In this document: piece by piece, positions 55,591-64,000 of the stretch
How positions within the stretch are numbered: the stretch's first letter is position 1
Layout of the letters: each line of letters opens with the position of its first letter
DNA from: Circinella minor
Lineage: Eukaryota; Mucoromycota; Mucoromycetes; Mucorales; Lichtheimiaceae
Assembly (NCBI GenBank): GCA_016758965.1
Contig: JAEPRB010000091.1
Span: 1 to 64,000, forward strand
Direction of reading: 5' to 3'
DNA: 64,000 nucleotides
The notes under the pieces: generated by a model
Databases searched by the model: none
Told to the model about the DNA's origin: nothing
The model's input: the letters and a program-made list of their open reading frames with translations, nothing else
Made by a program: the position numbers and the translations under genes

Positions 55591-57299
55591 AAAACAATGC
55601 ATAACTATACACAGCACCGTGTCTCATATTTTCAATGATCTTTTTTTTTTGTTCTCGATATCCTCTTTCCTAACACAAATCGCTTCTTTAAATGTACCCC
55701 ACACATTATATATATATATAACGCACATCTAATAAAGCATATAATAATTTTTTAAAATATACTACTAAAAGATAATAAAGGTGGAAAGAAAACGGTTGCT
55801 GAATGGGAATGGAGTTTGTATATACATATATTCAGTTGCAAATGATGCCACCTTTCACCATATTAAGTACTCCGTAAAATATGGATATATATGAAAGTTA
55901 TTGATACTTATAGCATCTAATAAAATACAGCTCTGTACGTATATTATGAAGTGTGAAATAAAAAGATAATCAGAATATATACTCTTATACAAGTAAAACC
56001 TCAGTGTTAATAAAAAAGGGATCATTTAATTTATGAGTTAATATTGAAAAGTCTGAAAGTGATTTTATATTCTTCACCCATGTTTCTTTTTGCACTGGTC
56101 CTTTTGATATTTTTTAATGTTTTCAGAAACAATAAAGATATTAATAAATGCCCAGAAAGAAAAAAAAATAGTTCAATGGAATAAAACTATTAATAAAAGT
56201 ATTCGATTATAGGATTTCGGGTTCACATGTATATAACCTGCTTTCTGAGCACTCATGCACTTTTTATTTTATTTTATTTTATACAACGTCCTCTCTATAT
56301 ATTTAACAGTTTAAATTACATTACAGTGAAAAACGCCAAATGGAACAACATATACTTGGGTATTATGGTTAGATGACAGACTAAATCTTCAATCGTAAAG
56401 CATGCTTATTGATGATGATAATACGAATTGTAAATTATTTTATATAATCCAAAAGAAAAAACGATCTTGAAGGCGTTACTGAACCATACGTTATGATATT
56501 GTTCCATTATTATCTATATTTTGGGAATAAACAGCTTGCTGAAATTGACAAAGATATCTTGATCGTAGTCAAAAAGTAGCTCGTACTCCATCAAAGATCA
56601 ATTGGGTTGGTCAATAAGCTATATAATAAACGGTTTACTCAAGCGGTTAAAATATATTAAAAAAAACCACTTTTTATCACTCAAAGCTCGATTTCTTTGG
56701 AAACGGCGCAAGTGTTGCGAATATAGCTAGATATTATGAAGGTGGGAGTTAGTACACTATTATTAATGTAAGTTACATTTAAAACTTATTATAAAGATGG
56801 TAGTGGTATATGTATTACTTTTTAGAGGACTTAATTATTAAACTATTCTCGGATATAATGAGCAGTAAATTATATTTGTTTGCAAATAAACCTTGTGTCG
56901 AGTCCACAGTACCACTGATATACGTACGTATCTTATATCGTACGAAGAATTGCAGAATTTTTGAAATCGTGATGTGTAACAGTAACAAGCATATTACTTA
57001 CTCGTATTATGGTCATTTTCATAAACGCCTTTCGATTTCTCAAGAGTTTGTTAATATGGGGACCAACCTTAGAAAAAAAAAAGTAAAATCTTGTCATAAT
57101 GTTATTTTTGGCTACTAATTAATGATATACGGACCGATGTATATAACACTAACTAGCAATGAAATAACGATATTATTATTAATCAACTAGAATCAACATG
57201 AATGAAAAATCAGGTAGTACATGATATATAATTCTGGAAGAAGGCTATCGATTTTTAGGCCTATGTAGTACACTAAAGAAAGTTTGTGAACTCCTTTTT
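55591..57299. repeat. profilin spacer after copy 6, partly divergent
   Basis: The 3'UTR block (55618-55740) and following 250 bp match the copy 4 spacer. From about 56210 to 57100 the sequence departs from the other spacers, although the CATTTTCATAAACGCCTTTC part near 57013 matches again. A 102-codon frame at 56810-57118 has no homologue in the window and is weak as a gene. Confidence 0.5.
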
Positions 57300-57300
57300 A

Positions 57301-57497
57301 ACCATTTTAGAGTTTTACGCCATAATAAAAATGTGATATAATCTCCCTCCCTCAATGAGCGTGTGCAGAATTTCGTCGGAGCTTTTGTTTGTGCATAATT
57401 ATTATCTGTATATCCTCTTCAGTAAAAAAAAAAAAAGACAAACTCTCAAAAAGCCGCGGTTACAAGTTTTTTAGACAGTTCTCTTTTAATAAAAAGG
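57301..57497 (+). promoter_or_regulatory. profilin promoter module, copy 7
   Basis: ACCATTTTAGAGTTTTACGC at 57301, GTTTGTGCATAATTATTATC near 57387 and AATAAAAAGG at 57488-57497. The last 165 bp before the ATG are essentially identical to those of copy 8. Confidence 0.55.
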
Positions 57498-57565
57498 AGG
57501 AATTAGGACGTTTCAGTTCGTTTTTTTTCTTCTTCATCTTTTTACTTCAATTTTATCTATAAATC

Positions 57566-57937
57566 ATGTCTTGGCAACCATACGTTGATAGACTTGTTGG
57601 TGATGGTGATGCGAGACAAGCTGCTATCTTTGGTTTGGATGGTACTGAACTGGCTACTTCTCCTTCTTTCAAAGTTAGTGCTACTGAAGCTCAAAATATT
57701 ATTGCCGGTATAGGTGGTACGGCTGTACACTCGGGTTATAAGATCGCTGGTGTAAAGTACTTTATTCTGAAGCATGATGATCGTTCAGTTTTCTGTAAAA
57801 AGGGCAGTAGTGGTGCCTACATGGTCAAGACCAAACAACATCTTTTGATTGGTGTTTACACGGAGGGTATAGCACCTACTAAGTGTGAAAAAGCCGTTCA
57901 GACTCTGGCTGACTATCTTTCTGGAATAGGCTATTAA
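57566..57937 (+). CDS. profilin, class C (array copy 7)
   Basis: Intronless, 123 residues, starting MSWQPYVDRLVGDGDARQAA. It has the class C block IFGLDGTELATSPSFKVSAT, a shortened central loop, and the basic turn SVFCKKGSSGAYMVKTKQHL followed by LIGVYTEG; it ends ADYLSGIGY with the expected Tyr. The N-terminal 43 residues are almost those of copy 8, but the rest differs strongly despite near-identical flanking DNA on both sides. Confidence 0.9.
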   Translation: MSWQPYVDRLVGDGDARQAAIFGLDGTELATSPSFKVSATEAQNIIAGIGGTAVHSGYKIAGVKYFILKHDDRSVFCKKGSSGAYMVKTKQHLLIGVYTEGIAPTKCEKAVQTLADYLSGIGY

Positions 57938-57944
57938 CAAAAAC

Positions 57945-58695
57945 AGTAATTTTTTATAACTCTAAACAAAATTGTGTCTCATGTTTTCAATTGTTTTTTT
58001 TTGTTCACGATATCCCTTCCCTAACGCAAATCCCCTCTCCAAACGTACCGCACACATTATATATACATATAGATTAGCATATTTATAATAAAGCACAATA
58101 TTATTTTTTAAAAGAAGAAAAATAAAACACATTATTAAAAAAATAATGAATGTGATAAAAAACGGTTGAAAGAATTTTGCATATACTCCAATCGTAATGA
58201 GAATGTTACCTTTCACTATATTAAATACAGTGGGGCTGTAAATTACGAATATGAATAATATTTATAAAAGTCATTGATATTTGTACAATATAAATATAAT
58301 GAAGCTCTGTATATGTTATGAAGTGTGGAAAAAATAAAGATAATTACAAAATATACTCTTATACAAGTAAAAACTCACTTTCAATAGGGACCATTTAAGT
58401 TATGTGCTGATATTAAAAAGTTTGAAAAGTAACTTTATATTCTTCAACCCTGTTTTCGTCTTTGTACTATGTTTATTACTCCAGACGTAATAATGGTATT
58501 AATAAACGTGCCTTAAAAAATTTCACTTGGAAACAAAAATTATTTTATGGAATAAGAAAAGGATAATTAGAGATCATCCAATCATAAAATTGTTCAATTT
58601 CAGTGTCATCTCCTGTACATTTGGTTGAATAATCGATTTTGAGTTTGATAAATATATCGGGAAATGTATTGATCGGCGCGAGTATAATGTCATAT
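57945..58695. repeat. profilin spacer after copy 7, near-identical to that after copy 8
   Basis: From CAGTAATTTTTTATAACTCT onward about 740 bp match 60014-60765 with very few differences, covering the 3'UTR block, the GTGGGGCTGTAAATTACG module and the direct spacer module. The match weakens at the GTCATATCGCTTGGATGCC junction, where copy 7 lacks about 30 bp present after copy 8. Confidence 0.85.
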
Positions 58696-59370
58696 CGCTT
58701 GGATGCCTTTTTTTTATACACGATCTTCCACAGAAACCGGGTAATCCAAGTGAGAGAATAAGTCTACTAGTAAGGGTGAAATATCAGTTGTGCAAAGACT
58801 GTGTTGCAACAAAGGTTTGTGTCGACACCTCACAAACAAGATACGTCTCACTGAATTTCATCACTTGTTTCCAGCTTCTTTTTGACCAACGAGAACCTAT
58901 AATACAGTTCAAAGCGTTGGTTCGTGCACCATTTCCATATACTGTATCAATTGTTTCTCCAAACACTTGTCTATCTGGTACATGTGCTTATAATTAATAA
59001 AACAAACACATATGCACAGACGGAAAAAAAAAGAAAAACAATCATGATAATATCTGACAATTGATAATTCGTTGTAAAATGTCATTTTCATAAACGACTT
59101 TCCATTTCTTTCGAGTTTGTTAATTTTTGTTAAAACATGGGTGGAGATCAACCTCAGTAAATTATTTTTGTATTATTAATAGCTTTGGCTTTTAGTACGG
59201 ACCGAGATATATAATAGTATTAGTAATTAGCAGTGAAATGACGATATTATTATCAATCAACTAAGATCCATATGAAAGATCGATTAGATAGTACATGATA
59301 CATAATTCTGGGAGATGGCTATCGATTTTTATGCTTACGTAGTACACTAAAGATTTATGAACTCCTCTTT

Positions 59371-59573
59371 AACCATTTTAGAGTTTTACGCCGTAATAAA
59401 ATGTAATTGTAACCTCCCTCTCTCGATGAACTTTTATGCAGAATTTTCGCCAGAGCTTTTGTTTGTGCATAATGATTATCTGTATATCCTCTTCAGTAAA
59501 AAAAAAAAAAAAGACAAACTCTCAAAAAGCCGCGGTTACAAGTTTTTTAGACAGTTCTCTTTTAATAAAAAGG
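59371..59573 (+). promoter_or_regulatory. profilin promoter module, copy 8
   Basis: AACCATTTTAGAGTTTTACG at 59371, GTTTGTGCATAATGATTATC near 59459 and AATAAAAAGG at 59564-59573. Confidence 0.55.
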
Positions 59574-59641
59574 AGGAATTAGGACGTTTCAGTTCGTTTT
59601 TTTTCTTCTTCATCTTTTTACTTCAATTTTATCTATAAATC

Positions 59642-60019
59642 ATGTCTTGGCAACCATACGTTGATAGTCTTGTTGGTAGTGGTAATGTGGCTCAAGCTGC
59701 TATCTTTGGTTTGGATGGTACTGAACTGGCTACTTCTCCTTCTTTCAAAGTTAGTGCTACTGAAGCTAAAGAGATTATTGCCAGTTTCCGTGACGAAGGA
59801 AGTACACTCTATATATTGGGTGTTGATGTCGCTGGTGTTAAGTACGAGGTTTTTAGGGCTGATACCCATTTCATTCACGGTGTAAAGAACGCTACTGGTG
59901 TCGTTGTTGCCAAGGCCGAACAATGTTTCGTGATTGGTGTTTATGAGGAGAGTATGAAAGCTCATGCTCAACAAACCATTGGTGCTATGGCTGACTTTCT
60001 TTTGTCAAATCATCAGTAA
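59642..60019 (+). CDS. profilin, class C front with B-like back (array copy 8)
   Basis: Intronless, 125 residues. Starts MSWQPYVDSLVGSGNVAQAA and shares IFGLDGTELATSPSFKVSAT with copy 7. From residue about 44 it becomes AKEIIASFRDEGSTLY, with AKAEQCFVIGVYEE resembling class B. The turn is HGVKNATG, less basic than GKKG. It ends LLSNHQ, not Tyr: its final CAG-TAA lies exactly where the near-identical 3' flank of copy 7 begins (CAGTAATTTTTT), as if a recombination joint created the stop. Loss of the terminal Tyr may weaken poly-proline binding. Confidence 0.88.
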   Translation: MSWQPYVDSLVGSGNVAQAAIFGLDGTELATSPSFKVSATEAKEIIASFRDEGSTLYILGVDVAGVKYEVFRADTHFIHGVKNATGVVVAKAEQCFVIGVYEESMKAHAQQTIGAMADFLLSNHQ

Positions 60020-61457
60020 TTTTTTATAACTCTAAACAAAATTGTGTCTCATGTTTTCAATTGTTTTTTTTTTGTTCACGATATCCCTTCCCTAACGCAA
60101 ATCCCCTCTCCAAACGTACCGCACACATTATATATACATACAGATTAGCATATTTATAATAAAGCACAATATTATTTTTTAAAAGAAGAAAAATAAAACA
60201 CATTATTAAAAAAATAATGAATGTGATAAAAAAAACGGTTGAAAGAATTTTGCATATACTCCAATCGTAATGAGAATGTTACCTTTCACTATATTAAATA
60301 CAGTGGGGCTGTAAATTACGAATATGAATAATATTTATAAAAGTCATTGATATTTGTACAATATAAATATAATGAAGCTCTGTATATGTTATGAAGTGTG
60401 GAAAAAATAAAGATAATTACAAAATATACTCTTATACAAGTAAAAACTCACTTTCAATAGGGACCATTTAAGTTATGTGCTGATATTAAAAAGTTTGAAA
60501 AGTAACTTTATATTCTTCAACCCTGTTTTCGTCTTTGTACTATGTTTATTACTCCAGACGTAATAATGGTATTAATAAACGTGCCTTAAAAAATTTCACT
60601 TGGAAACAAAAATTATTTTATGGAATAAGAAAAGGATAATTAGAGATCATCCAATCATAAAATTGTTCAATTTCAGTGTCATCTCCTGTACATTTGGTTG
60701 AATAATCGATTTTGAGTTTGATAAATATATCGGGAAATGTATTGATCGGCACAAATATGATGTCATATCACTTGAAGTGCGTTCGAAAATGAGCAGTGTT
60801 TGTTGGATGCCTTTTTTTTATATGCAGTCTTCCCCAGAAAACGGGTAATCCAATTGAGAGAATAAGTCTACTAGTGAGTAGGTTGGAATATCAGTTGTGC
60901 AAAGACTGTGTTGCAACAAGATTTGTGTCTACGCTTACAAACCAGATACCTCTGGACATCATTACTTGTTCAAGTTTTCAGCTTCTTTTTGACCAACAAG
61001 AACTTTTAATACGGTTCAAAGCGTTGGCTCGTGCACCATTTCCATATACTGTATCAATTGTTTCCTCAAACTCTTGTTTATCTGTTACTAACTCACATAT
61101 AAATCAATGAGCCAAAATAAACGAATATTCACAGACAAAATAAAATGCAGGATACTATCTACCAATTGATAATTCGTTGTAAAATAAACGACTTTCCATT
61201 GCTTGCGAGTTTGTTAATTTTTGTTAAAACATGAAGATCAACCTTAGTAAAAGTATTCTTGTCTTATTAGTAACTTTGGCTCTTAGTTAATAATATACGT
61301 ACAGACCAAGGAATGGAAAGAATGTTATAATTATCAACAACTAACATCCATACGGAAGATCAATTAGATAGTACATGATACATAATTTTGGGAGAAGGCT
61401 ATCGATTTTTTATGGTTACGTCGTAATACACTAAAAATTTATAAACTCCCTCGTTAA
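60020..61457. repeat. profilin spacer after copy 8
   Basis: Modules in standard order: 3'UTR block (60045-60175), GTGGGGCTGTAAATTACG (60303), direct GAAATGTATTGATCGG module (60730-60750), the ATCAGTTGTGCAAAGACTGT and GACCAACAAGAAC module (60890-61005) and the promoter side. Minus-strand coding-like strings appear (DKQEFEETIDTVYGNGARAN, about 61085-61010), as after copies 2 and 7. Confidence 0.65.
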
Positions 61458-61643
61458 CCATTTTAGAGTTTTACGCCGTAAATAAACCATCTCGATGAAC
61501 TTTATATGCAGAATTTCACCGGAGCTTTGTTTGTGCATAATCTAAAAAAAAACTTTCAAAATCACGATTGTATGTTTATGGAGGGGTCTGCAAAGCTTTT
61601 TTTTTTTAGATAATTCTTCTTTTATTTTTTTATATAAAAAGGG
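61458..61643 (+). promoter_or_regulatory. profilin promoter module, copy 9
   Basis: ACCATTTTAGAGTTTTACGC at 61458, GTTTGTGCATAATC near 61529 and TATAAAAAGG from 61634, about 72 bp before the ATG. Confidence 0.55.
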
Positions 61644-61714
61644 GAAATTGGGAAGTTTCAAATCACTTCAATTCTTTACTTGTTTTATTACTATCAAAAT
61701 CTTATATATAAATC

Positions 61715-62098
61715 ATGTCTTGGCAACAGTACGTTGATGATAGCCTTATAAGTACTGGTAAAGTTAGTCAAGCTGCTATCTTTAGTTTGGATGGTACTGA
61801 ACTGGGTACTTCTCCTTCTTTCAAAGTTAGCTCTACCGAAGCTAAAGATATAATTGCCGGTTTCGATAACAACAAAGTACTCTATGACTCGGGTGTTTTT
61901 GTCGCTGGTAATAAGTACTATGTTCTGAGAATTAACGATTCTTTAATTACCGGTCGTGAACCCACTGGTAGTGGGGTCTGTATTGCCAAGACCAACCAAG
62001 TTATTTTGATTGGTGTTTACAAGAAAGGTATGGAAGGTGGTCAATGTACAAACACCATCGAGACTCTGGGTGAATTTCTTTCTGGAATGAAATATTAA
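61715..62098 (+). CDS. profilin, class C (array copy 9, last)
   Basis: Intronless, 127 residues: MSWQQYVDDSLISTGKVSQA, then IFSLDGTELGTSPSFKVSST. This copy keeps the most canonical C-terminal half: GSGVCIAKTNQVILIGVYKK, then GGQCTNTIETLGEFLSGMKY, with Trp3, Tyr6 and the terminal Tyr. The basic turn is replaced by TGREPTG. Its 3'UTR is shorter and the spacer modules stop about 140 bp downstream, so it marks the right edge of the array. Confidence 0.92.
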   Translation: MSWQQYVDDSLISTGKVSQAAIFSLDGTELGTSPSFKVSSTEAKDIIAGFDNNKVLYDSGVFVAGNKYYVLRINDSLITGREPTGSGVCIAKTNQVILIGVYKKGMEGGQCTNTIETLGEFLSGMKY

Positions 62099-62912
62099 AA
62101 TACAAAATTGGTGTTTCATGTTTTCAATTGTTTTTTTTTTTTCGTTGTTCTCGATATTTCTTTCCTAACACAAATGCCAAACGTACCCCACACATTATAT
62201 ATATACATATCGCATATCTAATAAAACGTATTATTTATAATCAAGTTCCTATTATTGATTTTGTTATCCATAATAATAATAATATATTTTTTTTTGTTCA
62301 AACGATCCTGTATTGTATAAAATACTATTATCAAGAATAATAAATATACATTGAAATCCTTGCAATATAAAATTCAAGAAAAGTATTCAAGTACACGTAA
62401 TTTGTAAATTTGTAGTTGTTCAATGTTTTCTTACTACCTTTTTGTTTAATATAAAATAGTATTAAATTATTCTAATACATGCCTTATCACTTTTTATACT
62501 CTCTTCTCTAAGTAATAATAATAAACACTTTTTTAATGTGCATTAACTTTAGCTGATGATTATATTTATGTGTTGTATTAAATATCGCCCTCTAGATACA
62601 CAACACACAAGTTTAAATGTGCGTGTGGTTGATATGCTTAAAAAAAACGTGCATCCATTTTTTGAAACTCCTGGGATAGCAACCCAAACCCCCCCCCCAC
62701 GGAAAAGCAAGGTCCAAAGTGACATAAAAAAAAGGGGGTTGTTGTTGCTGTTGTTGTTGTTAAAAGAAAGGTTTTGTTTTGTTTTGTTTTGTTTTTTTTT
62801 TTTTGCCTTCTGTTTCACTTTTATATATATATATATATATATATATTTTAAAAAAAAACGCGATTCCTATTACTGCCACCACGAAAAAAAACGAAAAAAA
62901 AAACGGGAAAAT
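62099..62912. other. intergenic, array edge to calcineurin B
   Basis: After the last 3'UTR block (to about 62235) no array sequence is seen. (TGT)n near 62737-62760, (GTTTT)n near 62772-62790 and a (TA)n near 62822-62846 precede the next gene. No gene is supported. Confidence 0.55.
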
Positions 62913-63697
62913 ATGGGACAAGCTGGTTCACATCTCGAGGATATGGTTAACTCGTCGAACTGTAAGCCAAAAAAAAAAAAAAAAAAAGAGTGTTTTATAG
63001 AAAAGGAGTGCGAGGAGAAATTGTAGAGAAGAAAAGAAAGAAATGGAGAAAAAAGTAATTTTTAATTTTTTTGAATTTTACCTTTTTTTTTATTTAAAAA
63101 AAAAGTTTCGGCTGATGAGATTCAACGTTTATATAAACGTTTTATGAAACTTGACAAAGATCGGTCTGGATCGATTGATAAAGATGAATTTTTATCTATT
63201 CCACAAATTGCAAATAATCCATTAGCAACACGTATGATTGCCATCTTTGATGAAGATGGTGGAGGTGATGTTGATTTTTTTGAATTTATTAAAGGTTTAA
63301 GTATCTTTAGTGCAAGAGGAAATAAACGAGAAAAATTAGAATGTAAGTAAAATAGCATGTGTGTGCTACCCCACCAACCCCCCCCCACACACAACCCCAC
63401 AACTCGTCTTTTTTTAAAACTAACTCATGTATATATAATTTTTTTTTTTTTAAAAAAAAAGTTGCATTTAAAGTATATGATATGGATCGTGATGGTTATA
63501 TTTCCAATGGTGAATTATTTTTAGTACTTAAAATGATGGTTGGAAATAATTTAAAAGATGGTCAATTACAACAAATTGTTGATAAGACGATTATGGAAGC
63601 AGATAAAGATATGGATGGTAAAATTGGATTTGATGAATTTATGATCATGGTGGAAAATACCGATGTTGCACGACAAATGACATTAGAAAACTTTTAA
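62913..63697 (+). CDS. CNB1: calcineurin regulatory subunit B
   Basis: Exons 62913-62961, 63106-63342 and 63462-63697; GT/AG borders and phases agree, 173 residues. This Ca-binding subunit activates the calcineurin A phosphatase; in Mucorales the equivalent gene is cnbR, which influences dimorphism. Gly2 (MGQAGSHL) suits N-myristoylation. Four EF-hands are seen: [12 protein letters not shown] (33-44), [12 protein letters not shown] (65-76), [12 protein letters not shown] (102-113) and [12 protein letters not shown] (143-154). The linker [20 protein letters not shown] is almost invariant in the family. The start is the only ATG that gives the short N-terminus once the first 49-nt exon is spliced. 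Confidence 0.95.
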
Positions 63698-63945
63698 GAG
63701 GTCTCGAATATCTTTTTTTAATTTTTTAGTTGTCATGTTTTTCTTTTCAATACCGTTTGTTTTTAAATATCTTTTCTTTTACCCCATTTTTTCATTTTGT
63801 TTAAATAATTAGTATATTATATCCCGTATTGTGTTTTCTTTCTCTTTCTTCGGTTCCATCTCAATTAAATTTAATAATGTGTTCTTATGTTGAAAAGATA
63901 TAAGCTTTGTTTTTTTTTTTTGGAATTGATTATAAATAAATAATG
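63698..63945. other. short convergent intergenic stretch
   Basis: T-rich 3' flank of calcineurin B facing the 3' end of the next minus-strand gene; AATAAA-like signals for the latter lie at about 63934-63942. Confidence 0.5.
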
Positions 63946-64000
63946 CTAAGCTACAACATCGATTTCTTGAACAGTTGTTTCACTATTTGTATCACTTAAA
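63946..64000 (-). CDS. 3' end of an unidentified gene (partial)
   Basis: Read on the minus strand, the last 55 nt give SDTNSETTVQEIDVVA and a TAG stop. The codon choice is A/T-ended as in the host genes, and AATAAA signals lie just beyond the stop. The tail alone does not identify the protein. Confidence 0.4.
   Translation of the reverse strand, partial: LSDTNSETTVQEIDVVA

Noticed and set aside
56810..57118. 102-residue ORF in the spacer after copy 6
   Set aside because: No counterpart in the other spacers and no recognisable domain; spacer-like composition.
44098..62098. CRISPR-like or satellite interpretation of the 2.1-kb periodic region
   Set aside because: The period corresponds to whole genes with coding sequence, promoter and UTR, not short direct repeats with unique spacers.
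1..64000. tRNA and rRNA genes
   Set aside because: No TTCGANNC-type T-loop within a plausible cloverleaf and no rRNA-like conserved block was recognised; a covariance-model search would be needed to be certain.

Overview
The window comes from an AT-rich, intron-containing fungal nuclear genome. Short introns (about 45-110 nt) with GTAAGT/GTATGT donors, A/T-rich third codon positions, and orthologue-like genes for calcineurin B, the phosphatidylinositol-transfer protein Sfh5, mitochondrial ribosomal protein L4 and an Rch1-type transporter all fit a fungus. The mix of DIRS, Crypton/Ndc10-like, Mutator-OTU and Harbinger elements suggests an early-diverging lineage, most likely Mucoromycota (Mucorales-like). 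That placement is inference; no marker gene here fixes the species.

Region 1 (about 1-23,100) is a transposon graveyard. A Harbinger-type DNA transposon with both terminal inverted repeats (1784-6850) carries a broken DDE transposase on + and a broken SANT/MADF protein on -. The latter is interrupted by a 511-bp insertion flanked by GTTAC direct repeats. Next, on -, come a decayed Crypton/Ndc10-like tyrosine recombinase gene (7490-10338) and a DDE-type transposase ORF (10250-11572). A Mutator-like transposase with a C-terminal OTU cysteine-protease domain (11793-19145, +) follows. Its last exon is split by a 4.3-kb DIRS retrotransposon (14651-18990) that has inverted terminal repeats, an internal complementary region, gag, RT/RNase H and tyrosine recombinase. 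Nearly every nonsense codon I could place in these genes is one C:G-to-T:A transition from CAA, CAG, CGA or TGG.

Region 2 (23,105-42,623) holds ordinary single-copy genes: an Asn-rich hypothetical protein, a DUF3176-like membrane protein (-), an Rch1/SLC10A7-type transporter, mitochondrial uL4, a single-pass membrane SH3 protein, and Sfh5 (-). Long low-complexity intergenic stretches separate several of them.

Region 3 (44,098-62,098) is the standout: a tandem array of nine intronless profilin genes (seven intact, two pseudogenes), all on +, spaced about 2.1 kb apart after the third copy. Fungi usually carry one profilin gene. The copies fall into three classes (A, B and C; order A, psi-B/C chimera, A, B, psi-A, B, C, C, C). 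Class A has a 12-residue N-terminal extension and ends in Trp rather than Tyr. Promoter-proximal and 3'UTR blocks are conserved across all copies although the proteins differ greatly. Copies 7 and 8 share nearly identical flanks around a strongly diverged coding core, which suggests segmental shuffling or diversification. The spacers also hold decayed minus-strand coding-like sequence, inverted modules and a 502-bp MITE-like insertion whose empty site is preserved in sister spacers.

The window closes with calcineurin B (62,913-63,697) and the 3' end of an unidentified minus-strand gene. No tRNA, rRNA or CRISPR feature was recognised. All comparisons are by eye.
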